Below are positions 20,804 to 33,859 of a stretch of 64,000 nt of DNA, one piece after another (positions within the stretch are counted from its first letter, which is position 1; the number at the start of each line of letters is the position of its first letter). The translations under genes and the position numbers were made by a program. The DNA comes from Chondrus crispus (lineage: Eukaryota > Rhodophyta > Florideophyceae > Gigartinales > Gigartinaceae), in NCBI RefSeq assembly GCF_000350225.1, contig NW_005179265.1, positions 369,917-433,916 of the forward strand, read 5' to 3'. Below the pieces are notes generated by a model. The model made no database searches, was not told where the DNA came from, and saw nothing but the letters and a program-made list of their open reading frames with translations.

Positions 20804-22925
20804 ATAGGGGAATCTCGCATGAGTCGCGAGAGGCACAGGGTCGACGTACTGTGCCCGGATCTCAGCCCCGTTCCCCGTCTCTAAGGGAAAAATCAGACCC
20901 CGATGAGGAGGTTGTTAGATTGGTGGATAAGCCAAGCCCAAAGGGCCAGCTCAGGTCAAGAAAATTTTGAGCCGAGCCCGAGATCATCCGCTGGAAGAAG
21001 TTCGAAGACCCTGGTACAGGGTTAAGCGAAGGGAGTGTCCCGAGAAGATTTTGGTTCTTGCGCGAAAAAACTACAAAGTTTACGCGGACATTGGACCAAC
21101 AGTCGGATTGATGAGCCGGGTGTTGTCTGTTTTAGACACCGACGCAGGACCAAACCTTGTGCGAAAATCGGAACTCCCAACTGGAATGGAATCTCTAGTG
21201 TCCTACGGACCGACCCAAGACATTGGCGACGCGAACAATAGGCCACTCCGGACTCTCCGCACAATTAGAATACCTGTGAGGCTTGGAAAATTTGTGGCCG
21301 CAGCCGAGTTTATTGTATGCGAAAAACTAGCCGTCCCGCTAATTCTAGGCGCGGACTACTGTGACCGGTTTGTGGAAGCAATTTATCCAAGGAAGAAAAC
21401 GGTTGAGTTGGCGGATTTCTCGAAGGTTCCGATAGTTAGGCGGTTCTCGACGAAAAAAGGGAAGAACAATCTCGTCGCAGGAGAGGACGAGAATGATAGA
21501 AAGGGGGAGCGATTTTCCCCTAAGGTAAAAGTGGCAAGAGCCACGACTATTGAGCCAGGGACGCAACGCGTCGTGGAATGCACCTCGAAGAGGGCGGGCT
21601 TGGTTGTGGTTCAGCCGTACTCGTCGTTGTACGAAAGGCACGGGTTGACGTGCACAAATGGTGTTGTTCAGGTCGAGCCTGACCGGCCATTTTGTTTACT
21701 TGTTGCGAATTTTAGGACGTACCCTGTCAGGGTGCAAAAAGGCCAAGTGGTGGCAGAATTATTACCGCACCCGAGAGCCGCGCTCGAGAGCAAAACCACC
21801 ATTGGTGAAGTTCTCGGAATTCAAGAAAGGAAGAAGGAAATTTTTCCTAATTCCACCAAGACGCTTACGGGCGAGACAAGATGCGAACCGTCGGATCAAG
21901 ATCGCAAGGACCAGCAAGGAGAACGGGAGGAAAGGCTCTCCGCGACGGCAACTACGGCACCGGAGCGGCGGATTGAGCCTCCCCCGCCGGACGTGGAGGA
22001 ACTCGACCTGAGCCACGTGCCGGACCGGCTGCGCGAGCGGTTCCGTCGGATGTTGAAGAAGTATTCAAGGATGTGGGATGGGACGCTTGGCGAAATTAAT
22101 ACCACAGTCCATCGGATCGAGTTGATCCCCGAGACTCGTCCCATCGCACAAGCCCCGTATCGAGCCGGGCCTAAAGCCCGCGAAGTAGAAGATGCAGAGG
22201 TGCAGAAGATGTTAGAGGCAGGAGTGATAGAACCAGCGCAGTCAGAATGGGCGTCGCCCGTGTTGCTGGTGCCCAAGCCGGACGGGTCAATGCGTTTTTG
22301 CGTAGACTACCGCAGGCTGAACGCAGTGACGGTGAAGGACGCGTACTCTTTACCGCGCATGGATGAGTGTCTAGACTCGCTTGGTGACACCAAGGTTTTC
22401 TCCGCGTTGGACGCGATTTCGGGATATTGGCAGATGCCTATCCCCGAGTGCGACCGCGACAAGACCGCATTTTCGTGTCACTCAGGTCTGTATCGCTTCT
22501 CAAGAATGCTCTTCGGGCTAACCAACGCGCCAGCGACGTTCCAGAGAGCAATGGATATCCTGCTCTCCCCGTTCCGTTGGAAATGCTGTTTGGTGTATCT
22601 GGATGACATAATAATTTTTAGCAAGTCGTGGGAGGAGCACATCGTGCACGTGGATGAAATACTTTCCGTATTGGAAACGGCAGGCGTCAAGCTCAAGCTT
22701 CGCAAGTGCGAATTTTTCGTGAAAAAGATCAAGTACCTGGGCCACGTCGTCCGCCCAGGTACTCTAGAAGTCGATGTCGCGCGAACCGCCGCGTTGGAAC
22801 GAGTGCGGTACCCGCGAACACAGACACAGCTTAGAAGCTTCCTGGGACTTTGCAATGTCTACCGCAGGTTCGTTCCGCATTATGCGAAAATTGCACAGCC
22901 TCTAAACCAACTACTGAAGAATTGA
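20804..22925 (+). pseudogene. pro-pol: Element B protease and RT
   Basis: The -1 frame runs to a stop near 20970. A single-base deletion around 20955-20962 then moves the reading to the frame containing EKILVLARKNYKVYADIGP. The retropepsin site reads LSVLDTDAGPNLVR, so the glycine of DTGA is aspartate. RT has EWASPVLLVPKPDGSMRFC, DYRRLNAVTV, RMLFGLTNAPATFQ (proline of the usual MPFG is leucine) and CLVYLDDIIIF. The frame stops at TGA 22923-22925, where C reads GGA in KKGQPVRLEGF. These are inactivating lesions in an otherwise full-length reading. Confidence 0.92.
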
Positions 22926-25262
22926 CAACCGGTCCAGTTGGAGGGATTCGACGAACCGTGCAAGAAAGCTTTTCATAAGCTCAAGGACGCCATCCTGGCA
23001 CCGCCGGTGTTGGCGCTGCCGAAGAAGGACCTACCCTACTCGGTAGATACCGATGTAAGCGACTATCAAATCGGCGCTGCATTGTTTCAAACACACCCGG
23101 ATGCGCAACGCAAACCCATCGGGTTCTTTTCAAGAACGTTAGGCGCAGCCGAGAGAAACTATTCTGTATCAGAAAAAGAATGCCTAGCTGTAATTTGGGC
23201 CATACAGACTTTAAGACCATATCTACATGGCGAGCACTTCATCGTGCATACCGACCATGCCTCATTGAGGTGGTTGATGAACGTAACCGACCCCAGCGGG
23301 AGATTAATCCGATGGAGGCTCCGCCTCTCGGAATTCGATTTCGAAATCAAGTACAAGAAGGGCAAGGCGAACAGTCAAGCTGATGCCCTGTCAAGATTAC
23401 GGACCGCAGGAGAAACCGTTGACGAAATCGACGACGAAATCCCATGCTTTATGGCCGAACCGGCCGAGGGTACAGTGGAGGACGAGGAAAGTTTTGACGC
23501 GATAGACGACATCCTCGCTCTTGAGGAGGGGACCGCCCCTGACCGCCTCGATCAATTCCAAGCTGTCACTCCGGAGGAGCTCATTCGCGAGCAAGCCGTC
23601 GACCCCTTCTGCAATCGCATCAAAGAAGAAATGGACGCCGGAAAGGTGAGAACGTTCAGCGTGGAGACCGAGGAACTCGAAGGAAATCTATACTGTACCG
23701 CGGCGGAGTTTGTACAAGTGGTGATACCACAATCGTTAAGGGACCGCGTCCTAGGGTTGAGCCACTACGTAAAATTGGCAGGCCACCCGGGAGGCAGGAA
23801 GCTTTACAAGACATTGAGAAGATATTTTTACTGGCCTACGATGGCCCTAGACTGCTACGCAGTCGCGAAGAATTGCGCCGCATGTGCGCGGGAGAGGGTG
23901 AAGTTAAGAAGAAACACGAAGGAAATGAAGCTGTTCACGCCCAAAGCTCCGCTGGAGTTTGTCGCCATCGACATCCTCCGCGAGCTAATTACAACTAAAC
24001 GAGGAAATCGGTACATTCTCGTGATCAGCGATCGATACTCGAAACTGGTACGAACCGTACCGTTTAAGAAGATATCAGCTGCGCACATTGCACAAGCCTT
24101 CTTTCACCATTGGGTATTCGTGTACGGACCGCCGGTCAAGCTGCTGTCCGACAATGGAACACAGTTCACGGCCCGGTTCTTTCAGAATGTCTGCCGAATT
24201 CTCGGCATCCGCAATGTGTTCACGACTACGTACCACCCGCAAGCCAACGGCCAAGTTGAGAAGTTTAACCGCACGCTGACTTCCGCGTTGCGAAAATACG
24301 TTGGAGAACATCCCAAGGACTGGGACCTATTTAGCGACGCTGTGACGTTCGCATACAACAAGCAAGTTCATCGAACTACGAATATCGCGCCCTTCGAGCT
24401 GGTGTTAGCTCGGGCGCCGAGAAGCATTGCGTTACAAGCACAGCCAAGTTTGGAAGGATTTAGCTCGAATCGAGCGTACTACCTGAAATGGCAGTCGTGG
24501 TTGGAAAGCCTGATGAAAGGCGCTGATAAAAGCGTGCGAAAAGAACAAGCACGGTACAAGCGAAACTTCGAGGCACGCCTTCGCAAACCGCAATATGAGA
24601 TCCCACCGGGGTCCTACGTGTTCCTTCGGAAGGAGCAGGGCACGGCTAGCGAACCGAAACACAAGCTGGCACAAGTCGCCACAGGACCTTATCAGGTCCG
24701 AAGATCGGATCAACATACGGCAGTCATTGCCATTGGCGATCAGGAGGAACGCGTATCGCGAAACAGGGTGGAGTTAGCCCGAAACCCGATGGACTATGCG
24801 CTGATAACTGGCCTACGACAAGCGCTACAGTTCCTGGGAGAGCCGGAGCAAAACGAAAGAAGAGAGGTAATGAAAGACGAGGAACGTCCTCACACCCGTG
24901 CGCCTACGACGGAGGACCAGGATAATTTAGTTGGTCGAACGCCGACAGCGAAGACACCTCCAGACCTACGCCAGTTCGGAAAGTCCAGAGAAGAAGATGA
25001 GTTGGAAGATCTTCGGAAGGGGGAAGGACAGTTGGACACGCAGGAAGAAGGAACCGAGAGTCAGGAGTATGTGATCGACAAGATCGTGGACCACGGCTAC
25101 GACGAGGAGAAATTAATTCTCAAAGTGAGGTGGTATGGGTATACCATCGAGGACGCAACGTGGGAACCTATTGAGCAGATCCCCCGCAGCGCGGTAGTCA
25201 CATATTTCCGAAGGAAAAGGCTGCCCTTACCCACGCAAGCGTCGCACGCACAACCGGGATAG
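22926..25262 (+). pseudogene. pol: Element B RNase H, integrase and chromodomain
   Basis: Same frame as the upstream RT, after one nonsense codon. RNase H has VDTDVSDYQIGAALFQ, EKECLAVIWAI and HTDHASLRWL. Integrase has HYVKLAGHPGG...CAACARERVKL, AIDILRELITTKRGN, LLSDNGTQF and HPQANGQVEKF. A Glu-rich linker leads to the chromodomain EYVIDKIVDHGYDEE, LKVRWYGYTIEDATWEP and VTYFRRKRLPLP. The protein ends at 25262. Order and C-terminal chromodomain identify a chromovirus-like Ty3/gypsy element. Confidence 0.93.
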
Positions 25263-28200
25263 CCATCGTAAATAGAATTAGTAGGTTGGAGACAACAGAG
25301 AGGTCAGAACTTCGAGAAAGGAACACATCTACGGGGTTCGCAGATAAGGAGTTTGAAGGAAAGGAGAGCAAGGCAGAGAAGCGAGACTGTATCTTTGGAT
25401 GAGGCATTGAGCCTCTCGGAAAACACACCCGCCTCATCACGGTATGCACAAGAAATGACGTCTCGAACGGACGGTCCGCCCGCGTGGGGGATGATGAAAT
25501 CAAAAATATAGATACATATATATGCGTGTTGACAACAAACCGCTGAACAGACGACACAAGTGAGAAATCGATTCCAGCCATGCTGTGAAATTATAATCAA
25601 AAAGCGGGAAAAATTACTACAGCTGTAGTACGCACGTGAAGTGGTGATCGTTTGCCACAGTCGGCGACATAACTATTCTAAGTCGCCCCGCAGCTAAGTC
25701 CCGCCCGACCCCACACGAAGCCAACCATCACACTCACTGCTAACACACGGCCCATGCTCGACGAGCACCAAGACCCGTCCAAAGGGACCACTCTCAGAAG
25801 AGCGTGGCTACGAATTCACCCCGCGATGACCGACGCCGACACTCACAACCGGTCCTATTTGTCCAGAACGATCCACTTAGCACTTACCCATCATGATTTC
25901 TCTTCAACTCTGTCGTTTCTTTGTTTCTTTATTTTATTTTCTTTTCCTCTTTTCTGTTTTGTTATTGTTCTGTTTTAGTTATTTTTATTTTTTGTGTTGT
26001 CAAGGAGACGACCCCGCACTGCGGGGGTCGATCAGAAGAACCTACAAGGACACTTCCGAAGGAAGCGAAGACAGGGGTAATCAGCGAGGAAGGGGAACGT
26101 CGACGACGCGGCGAGGTGGAGCGCGAAGAGCAAGACGCGTACGGTGGTGATGAGATCCAGCCAGATCTCATCTCAGGTGCGAAATGGATTGAAACCCAAG
26201 GGATAATCTCGGGGGAGAGTAACGACATTCTTACAATGTGGGAACGCAACCGACGGCAGCTTGCTAAATACTGCTGAGAGCCGTGAACCTGTTCCCATCA
26301 ATTCGAACGAGGGAACTATGACGGAAGACAACGTGGCTGTCGAGTGCACCGAATCGATGCCAGGTAATAATGACGTCGTCTGTATTGGACTGTACCAAGG
26401 GAATTTTCCTACAGTCCTTAATGAGGTCTCGGAGAGTTATTCCAGCTTCGCATAGTCGTCGCGACCGGGGAAGGCCTATTCTACCAAGGGCGTCGAGCAC
26501 TCCAAATATAGCCTTTATGAGGCACAAGTCGAGGGAACTGCAGCGTATGGGTTAGATAAGTCCGTGAAACCCCCCTTCCCCGGGAACAACGACGGCACAT
26601 TCTTTTGGGAGGCGCATGGAGGACGAAGCCAGACTGGCGAGCGGGTTGCCGGCCAATCGAGGGAGAAGATGTGAAAAAGAGGCTGTTCATGTGCTCGTGC
26701 ACACGAGCGAGGCGAGTCGAGAGGAAGTGGATGATGCGAGATGCGACAATGTCGTGGGGGAGATATTAGAAGCATGATGGGAATTGTCGCTTGCCCTGCC
26801 CATGGTTGGAACAAGGAACGGGAGCAGAAGGAACGTACCTCGAAAGGGTGAAGGAACGTGACACGATTCACGGGGAGAGTCCGAAGGACGAATATTTGTC
26901 GTCGGACGGGACCTCAAGTGAGCCACTAGATACTCCAGAGGTGATTTTGGAAAATGCCACTCCGGGATACCTCCGAGTTCACCTCAACATCACATCGTGA
27001 AGAAAGACGAGCACTGCACAGCCAAATTGAGACACAGGACATCATTTGGAATTTTTATCAAAAATTGAGGAAAGGATATTGCTGATCGGACGTGCGAGAT
27101 GAGGGGATACCCTGACGACAAGTGCAAGTTTATGCCAGCACCAACCCCCCCTCCCCGCCGCATTTCTTTTCACCAAGTACGCGGACTGCACGGCCAGTGT
27201 TATTGTTGTTGCAGAAGAAAGAGTGAGGGTCGGGCTCGTTATTCTGGTGCGCGGACGGAACATGTCGTCGGCGACGAAGACGCCGCAACCAAGACTCGGA
27301 GCACACGCGAAGTCGTCGCGCAGATTGCGAAACGCGACGCACCGAAGGGATCACCATGTAAACCGCTCACTAACAAATGTGGCCCAGGTGAGGCAATTCG
27401 AACAAGTCCAAGCCTCTATCAGAAGGCATGAAAAGGACAAGAGGGAACTGCGCAGCTCCTGGAATACGCACGTTGAAATGACGACACCGATCCGATGGGA
27501 CGAGTCCTTGTGAACTCGCACACTCGCATTCGCTGCGTCGCAGCAGCCGCAAAGAAAGACATATGCATTCCTCCTACACGCGATCGCGTGTAGAGTTCGG
27601 TATGCGTTGGTGTGACGCCAGACGTTACCTTCAAAGGCAGGAAGGGGCAGGGCGATGTAGGGAAATTATTTATGATCTACCCACGGACTAATGAGACTTA
27701 CGAGACGGCTGTACGTCGCTACAAGTGTTACTGTCAGAGGGATCCTTGTGGTAAGCTCGACGAGTGTACCGAAGTGACGCGGGGTGGCTTGTGAAAATCA
27801 CGTCGGAGCCACAATTATGATCGGGCCAGCTCGCACTGAGCTCCCCGAGCGGCGAGCGTCGGTCAGTTAGTAGCACGAACCGCTTGGGACAGTGCGCGAG
27901 TCAACACGCGGACACACACGGCACGAGATAGGCGAATTGTTTCCTCATTTTTTTGTTCACTTCGATGACGAAAATCTGCTCGACGTCGTCATCAAGGAGG
28001 TCACCAGGGCGCCATACCCCCACCACCAAATTGAAGAGGTCGAAAACGGTGCCGCCTTGGACCAAGGATCATGGGTTTGAGTGATTACCTTCGAGTTCAG
28101 CTGCGAATGGGGCAAGTACGGCAGCACAGACGCACGCTCTATATTCACTGTAAGGGCGAAAGAAAATTCTACGTCGGCACTGCAGACTGGCAAGATTGTA

Positions 28201-29879
28201 AGTTTCGAGTCCGCACGTCATGCAATGACGCCGTGATAACGATTTAGATGAGCGAAAGAAATGATCAGGCGGAGTACAGTACATCCGCGACGAGCAAGGT
28301 TGTGGTTTCGCCAACTATGTGTCATGCTACTCCTGAGATTGTCAACCCGTTGTCTTCTGACGTAAAACGTCGTTCAAAGATCCTTGTGGATCAAAGAAAC
28401 GGGCTGAAATCCGGTGGATCGGAAGGTGAAGAGCCCAAATAGCTCGTAAGAGACCTGGCTGGTCGGCGACGCGCAAGTGCAAAAATGTGTTCGATTCTTT
28501 TTTGGAGGTTGTTCTTCCCCGATATTGACCTCTGCGAGGTTGTGGAAACTGAAACCTTCTTTTTTTTCAAGAAGCAAGGAGTTTTTGGTCCGTGTTTGAA
28601 ACAGGTCGAGGATTGAAGTGGTGGAGGAAGAAAATCCAGGCACCGAGGGACCGAAGGAGTTTGTGTACGGCTACTACCTGAAAACGGAAGCACGGACTGA
28701 GGGGGAGCTACGGAATCCTTCAATGGGAGAAGATGTTGAATGACGTTGTGTATATACGCACAGGGCATTAGACCAGGGACGGGTCGACACAGTTCACCGG
28801 TCTAGTGATTCATGAGGAGTCGGGACCCCTGTTATGGAATTCGTCGGTGCTGTTAACACGGATGTAAATAGGCTGAAAAGCAGCGGTAGTAGGTGGTCTT
28901 GATGACGTTTTCGAGGATGCCCGATGTGCGAGAAAAGAGGAGGTAAGTGAGGAATTTGAAGATGTAAAAAGAAAGTGACAAAAAGAGGAGGTAAACCACA
29001 AAAGAGGAGGAAAGGGAAGACGCACATAGAGGATGGGAGAAAGAGAATGCGCAGGAAATTGGGGGAAATTGAGAAATGAAGAGGAGGAAAGAAAAACGGA
29101 CCACCTCAGAGACTCTAGGAGGGAGACTGTATTTCCTTGAGGAGGAATCTCCAAACGGGCAACGGAGCAACTGAAGATGCGATCATTGACGACGTCTCGT
29201 GGACGGCTGAACAAAAAGGGGGCAGGGCGACTAGAAAAATTGTCTGGGACCGCCACGTCCACGCCTACGGAAAGAAGAGGGCAAACGAAAGGAGGAAGTC
29301 GGAGATGCCGTAAACACGCACGTTGCCGCCCCCGTTAGGCAGAGTTAGGGCGTAGGAAAAGAGGGAGGAAAATGGTCAAGGATAAAGAGGAGTAATTGAA
29401 GAGAAGGAAACATAGGGAAATCAGGAAAGGGAATACTGAAAATGCAAAAGAGGAGGAAGTGGGAAATAACAGGAAATTCGCAGGGTTCTTTTTATCGCCC
29501 AAAGGTCGTACGATAAAGTCGCTAGTCGACTATCATGCGGGCAGGATCGGAAAAGAAGGACAGGTCGCAAGGAAGTGCTGTGGCCGCCGTCTCGACGAGA
29601 CTATGCCCCAAGGTATTTTCCCTTTGGAAGGGAGGTGACAAGCCGAGCTAGAACTCGCAAGTCGTCCAGGGACGCCCCCTGGAGAGCTTCTCCCTCCACA
29701 CCATGAGCCATGAGAAGGCGATGGTAAACGGCGGCAGCAGAGGTATTTTCTTTGGGAATTGTAGATGATGGAGGGACCGAGGTAGGGGCGAGGAGCGGAC
29801 CCTCAGGTAAAGGGCAAGCCGGACGTGGGGTCGGATCCCCGGCCGACGGTGGGGCTTCCCGAATTGAAATGGTTCCCGT
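25263..29879. other. Long 3' spacer of element B, no gene recognised
   Basis: 4.6 kb between pol and the antisense ORF. The plus strand is purine-rich apart from a T-rich stretch at 25890-25990. Only short open frames without domains occur. Small structures are a hairpin at 26009-26031, an inverted pair GATGAGATC/GATCTCATC at about 26150-26173 and a perfect 20-bp palindrome at 27574-27593. The length and lack of coding content match the long 3' spacer of A. Confidence 0.5.
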
Positions 29880-31532
29880 CTAGCAGCTCGCAGGAGGAAG
29901 CTCGACGCGCGGAGGAGCCTGAGGGCGGGTCAAGCCCACGGGTGCTGTACATGACGGCAATGACAAGGTTGGGGTGGGTGTGACGAGCTGTCCCTCGCGT
30001 GAACGGGAGGCAGGAAGTGAGGTTGGATTCACGTCGGAGGAAGACACGATTCGAAGCGACAAGGTTTCCGCCGAGCTCGTGGAAGGAAGTACGACGCACA
30101 CTGGGGCCTCAGGCGCGGAGGGACGGACCGGTGCAGGGAGAGGGGAAGTTGGGGCCGAAGGTCGAGAGCACATCTCAGGCTCTCGAGGATCCGCGTTCAC
30201 CACCGTGACTGCGTTGGGGATTGGTGGTTGATTTCCGAAACGGCAGCTCATCTGGGCCTCCCAGGCAGAACAGAGGGAGGAGGACCAGGGGTTGATCCAC
30301 ACGAAGTCGCCGGCAGCTGGATGATTTCTACCAGCGGAAAAAGAGGGTCGCTGGCGTGAAAAGGACCGAGACGAATTTTGTGGAGGAACGCAATCCCACG
30401 CTACGGTCTCGATCATGTCGAGGAGGGCGTGCACTTCACGGTCCACATCGGACCCGCCAAGCGGGACAGAAAAATCGAGGAGACGCATCTGTTCGCGGAG
30501 TTTCGAAGGGAGGTGCCACAGGCGCCAGCAGTCGAAAACTTCCCACAGGAGGGTGGCGGCGACTTTCACGCACCACTCCGTGAGAAACACAGTCCACAGC
30601 CCGTGCTGCGTATCGCGTAAATGACTGCCGTAATATGTCAGGATGGGTCCTAACTCAGCCGAGAAACCCTGACATACCTCGTATTGACTCCACCAGGAAG
30701 GCAGTCGTTGGTATCGATTTGTGTAGTGCTGTCTGGAAATTTCGCGCGCCTCAATCATCTAGTACGCCACGAAGTACCCAGTGTCGGATCGGACCCGACG
30801 TTCAAAGCGTACAGTATTTTAGAAAAAGAAGATACCGCCGCGCTTCGTATGGCGAAAGTTTGTGGGAAGAATGGCTTGGGTCCAAAACATGGCGTCGGTC
30901 GTGACGGTGCGTCGGTTGCGCCCCAGTCGGTCCGCCTCGGACCCGGGGTCACCGAAGGTGCAGTCGATGAGGTTTTCGAGGTAGAGTCGTTCCCCCTCCG
31001 TACGACACTGCCAAGTGTCGCAGTGGTAACATGAAGGTATGAGGGCGTCGGCCATAGGAATCTCGATCCGAGTGAGCACAGCGTCCATGAAGCGCAGGGA
31101 TAAGGAGGAGCGACCGCGCGGGGAGGAGTGACGTAGGATGGAGGTGGGTATAGCGATGCGGGCGCGCCAGTCAAAGGTGTGAATGGCCTGCAAAGGGAGG
31201 TTACCGGGCAACATGCTCGCATCATCGGCGAAATTATTTTTGATGCCGTCGAGGTCGCGGACGCCCACAGAGGAGAACCATTGAGCAGAAGCAAATAGGG
31301 CTGCGTTATCACGCATGGTTTTGTTCTGCAGCTCCTCGAGCGAAGGATGACGGCGGGCTACCCAAGAGGAATGGTAGCCCGGATGGAAGGCCGGCTCGGT
31401 AGGGTTGGTAACAGGGGGTAGACGGGGTATGGAAGGAAGACCCCGGGGCACTTCGGACTTGCGAGGAAAGCCAAGACCCGGACGTCTACGGGTGGCACTA
31501 TCGTCCGAGTGTTCCGACGGAGAAGGAAGCAT
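29880..31532 (-). pseudogene. Antisense ORF of element B (aORF homologue)
   Basis: One minus-strand frame of 551 codons, antisense to B gag-pol, starting 126 bp from the 3' LTR. It is interrupted by in-frame TAA (30819-30821) and TAG (30759-30761). Blocks equivalent to the A product are: MRDNAALFASAQWF, DWRARIAIPTSILR, DTWQCRTEGERLYLENL, RFERRVRSDTGYFVAY, WWSQYEVCQGFSAEL, WTVFLTEWCVKV and GDFVWINPW. The C-terminus is Pro/Ser/Thr-rich. The spacing between blocks follows A, so this is the same protein family in a diverged element. Function unknown. Confidence 0.75.
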
Positions 31533-31644
31533 GGTATGTTCGTCTTACCCTTGCTAGAACGCCGTGCAGAGTGATTGATGACTGGGAAACACGGTCAGCA
31601 GCGGCAAGAGATTATACGATGGCTGGGCGTTGCGCAAGGGCGCT

Positions 31645-31657
31645 CAGAAGAGAGATA
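31645..31657 (+). other. Polypurine tract of element B
   Basis: CAGAAGAGAGATA directly precedes the 3' LTR start TGTAGTGCAAT at 31658. It is purine-rich but not a strong G run. Confidence 0.5.
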
Positions 31658-32755
31658 TGTAGTGCAATACGCACCTGAAAAGGGGGGTGAAAAGAAAGGA
31701 AAATATTTGGATATGAAAAGTGGTCCGGATTGGGGGACACACGTCTGAATAATTGCACAGTTTTAATTTTTAATTATTTTATTTTATTTAGTTAATTAGT
31801 TGGCATTAATTTTGCTGACATTAGATTAGATCTAGGATCTAGCGCCGCGAGCTACTGTAGTGGCTCCGGCGGGGCGATATATACCTTAGCCCTCTGACGA
31901 CGAAGTCAGTAAAGGTAACCCGAGTTGCCGGAGTTGAATGTCGCCTTGGTCGAAGTCCGTCTCCACCAAGACGCTCCCTTTTACCTAATCCTACGGCATC
32001 CTTCAGCGCTCGGGGATCCCATTCCTTTTTCCTTTATTTCCCAATCGAACCCGAGTTGCCGCAGTTGAATGTCGCCTTGGTCGAAGTCCGTCTCCACCAA
32101 GAGGCTCCCTTTTACCTAAGCCTACGGCATCCTTCAGCGCTCGGGGGTCCCCATTTTCCTTATCCTTTTTCCTTTATTTCCCTATCCCAATTTCCCTTAA
32201 TCTTGAGTTGGTCCCACCTTGTAGGATTGCGATCCGCAACGTGACGTCATTTGCCATCGGGCTTCTGTGTTGGTGCACCAGTGGTGCTTTTCTCAGTGTT
32301 GGTTCCATCGGAATCTGGTTGCGACCGATCCGTTGTTGGTACTTTGCCATCGGGCAGTACGACAGTGTAGCGCTGCTACGTTTACTTCTTTCCCAACGGG
32401 CTACGTTGCGACGTCCCCGTCGAAGACTTTATCAAGGATATAAGGTGTACAAGGCGCTCTTCGAGCATTGGATTTACGACCCATCGGACCAGGTTTACCT
32501 AAACACCCCTCCGAACTCGTCGAGCAGTTGCCTTTACAAGTCTCTACCACCATTTACCGATCCCGGGCTGGGCCCTTCTCTTTGCCCCCCCTTTATCAGG
32601 GATCCGAGCTACTGCGGGCCGCAAACCCGCTTAAAGAGGACAGGGAGCTTCGAACACTCCGTAGCGCTGTGCCGTTGGCAGTTGTTGTTTTGTTGTTGTT
32701 GTTTGTGTTGGACCGTCGGACCTTGGTCACTGCCTGACAGGCGCATTGCACCACA
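31658..32755 (+). repeat. 3' LTR of element B
   Basis: Starts TGTAGTGCAATACGC and ends GCATTGCACCACA. It is collinear with 5356-6321 but 132 bp longer because of the internal duplication at 31917. It carries the same TATA-like GATATATACC (31876-31885). Confidence 0.9.
31917..32178. repeat. 131-bp tandem duplication within the B 3' LTR
   Basis: AACCCGAGTTGCCG recurs at 31917 and 32048 and the following sequence (GTCGCCTTGGTCGAAGTCCG onward) is repeated with few differences. The 5' LTR has only one diverged copy. Confidence 0.85.
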
Positions 32756-33438
32756 GGAATGGGAAGCTTGCGAGCAACCCCCAAGATTTGGCGCTTAGTT
32801 TCAGTCTGTTTGCTCATAATCCTGTCATCCTGAACCCCTCTTGCAGTACTTGACACCAGGCGACGAGCAACTTCGGTCGCTGATAAACGTTTTTGTCGCC
32901 TTTGGCTCATCCAGGAATTCAGCTCAACGTCGTAATCGTGGCAGCGTAGGAGTGTTGCGAGGAAAGAGAGCGGCACACAGACAGAGTGAAGATCATTTCT
33001 CGAAAGTCCATACGCAATCTCATCTAGAGCTGGCATAGACATTACCAATTCACCTTTCAACTTGAAATCTTTTATCAAAACTCTGTCCTCCATTAGCTGT
33101 ATCGCTACTCTTTTGCGGATGTGACCATCATAACAAAAGCGATACCCTCCAGCGAGTCCATCTGTCTCTTCTCTTATCACTGCTCGTGCCACTTCTGATG
33201 CCTTTTCAGGCCTGTAGAAATGTGGCTCTCTCTCAAAGAGTAGCTGTATTTCAGGAACAGTACCCACTCGACATGATATGAGATAAGTGCTGATGTATCC
33301 ATTTTGCAGAAAACCCTCTCTGACAATATCTTCATCTCGAGAACGAATTGGCCTGGAGTACCAGAGATTGACAATTTTTCGCGGATCGACGTATTCATTC
33401 ACCATATCACTCGTACTATCACTTCCTGAAACCTTCAT
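32756..33438 (-). CDS. Unidentified protein, 3' end removed by the B LTR
   Basis: The ATG at 33438 opens about 225 residues before the frame runs into the B 3' LTR at 32755. Recognisable texture: VDPRKIVNLWYSRPIRSRDE, REGFLQNGYISTYLISCRVG, FEREPHFYRPEKASEVARAV, YDGHIRKRVAIQLMEDRVLI, DEIAYGLSRNDLHSVCVPLS and ATLLRCHDYDVELNSWM. It looks like a real mixed alpha/beta protein with normal composition, unlike the surrounding frames. I do not recognise the family. The RSRDEDIVREGF stretch faintly recalls ParB-like or sulfiredoxin-like segments, but this is weak. The remaining Ser/Asn/Thr-rich tail is LTR read-through. Confidence 0.45.
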
Positions 33439-33736
33439 GACTGCAGGACTTTCTGCCTCGCTTTAGTTGCAGGATTTGATTATCCTAAAAGGCAATGCCG
33501 CGAGTCTTCTGACTTAAGCAAAGGCTTCTGGAAATTGTTGTGACTGTTGTTTTTGGTAGGCATAAAAACCATCGTAAGCGAATGAGAGAATTAACACGGC
33601 TCATTCCGAAGATTTGAAGAGTTGAGTTCAAACATTTGAACAAGTGGATCGAATGTGAGAGTTTCGGAAAGGGTTGGGGGGGGGGCAGTTGATATAGATA
33701 TCAGTTATCGTCCTGAACAAATTCCTTTCCGCTCTA

Positions 33737-33760
33737 CAGTAGTTTCTCTTGATTTGCAAC
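33737..33760 (+). repeat. Left TIR of the Tigger element
   Basis: Pairs with 35867-35890 inverted, about 20/24 matches. It is followed by two further copies of GGTTGCA within about 50 bp. Confidence 0.8.
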
Positions 33761-33859
33761 CGCTTGGTGGACAGATCTGGTTGCAACAAAAGGGGGGTTG
33801 CAGACAAAGAAATGTATCATACCATGCGTTCCTGACCAATCGTTTCGAATGTCTCATAT

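Larger units (their letters stand above)
5356..32755 (+). mobile_element. Ty3/gypsy chromovirus-like element B (split by A)
   Basis: Plus-strand LTR retrotransposon. It has a 5' LTR (5356-6321), PBS (6326-6343), gag, protease, RT, RNase H, integrase and chromodomain (to 25262), a long 3' spacer with an antisense ORF (29880-31532), a polypurine tract and a 3' LTR (31658-32755). Without the A insertion it is about 15.3 kb, which is long for a gypsy element. The five bases before the 5' LTR (AACGG) and after the 3' LTR (GGAAT) do not match, so there is no target duplication. It is disabled by at least one gag frameshift, a protease-region frameshift, a DTGA-to-DTDA change and a nonsense codon in pol. 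Confidence 0.9.

Noticed and set aside
25263-29879. Extra genes in the B spacer
   Set aside because: Only short frames with no recognisable domain, no conserved counterpart in A.
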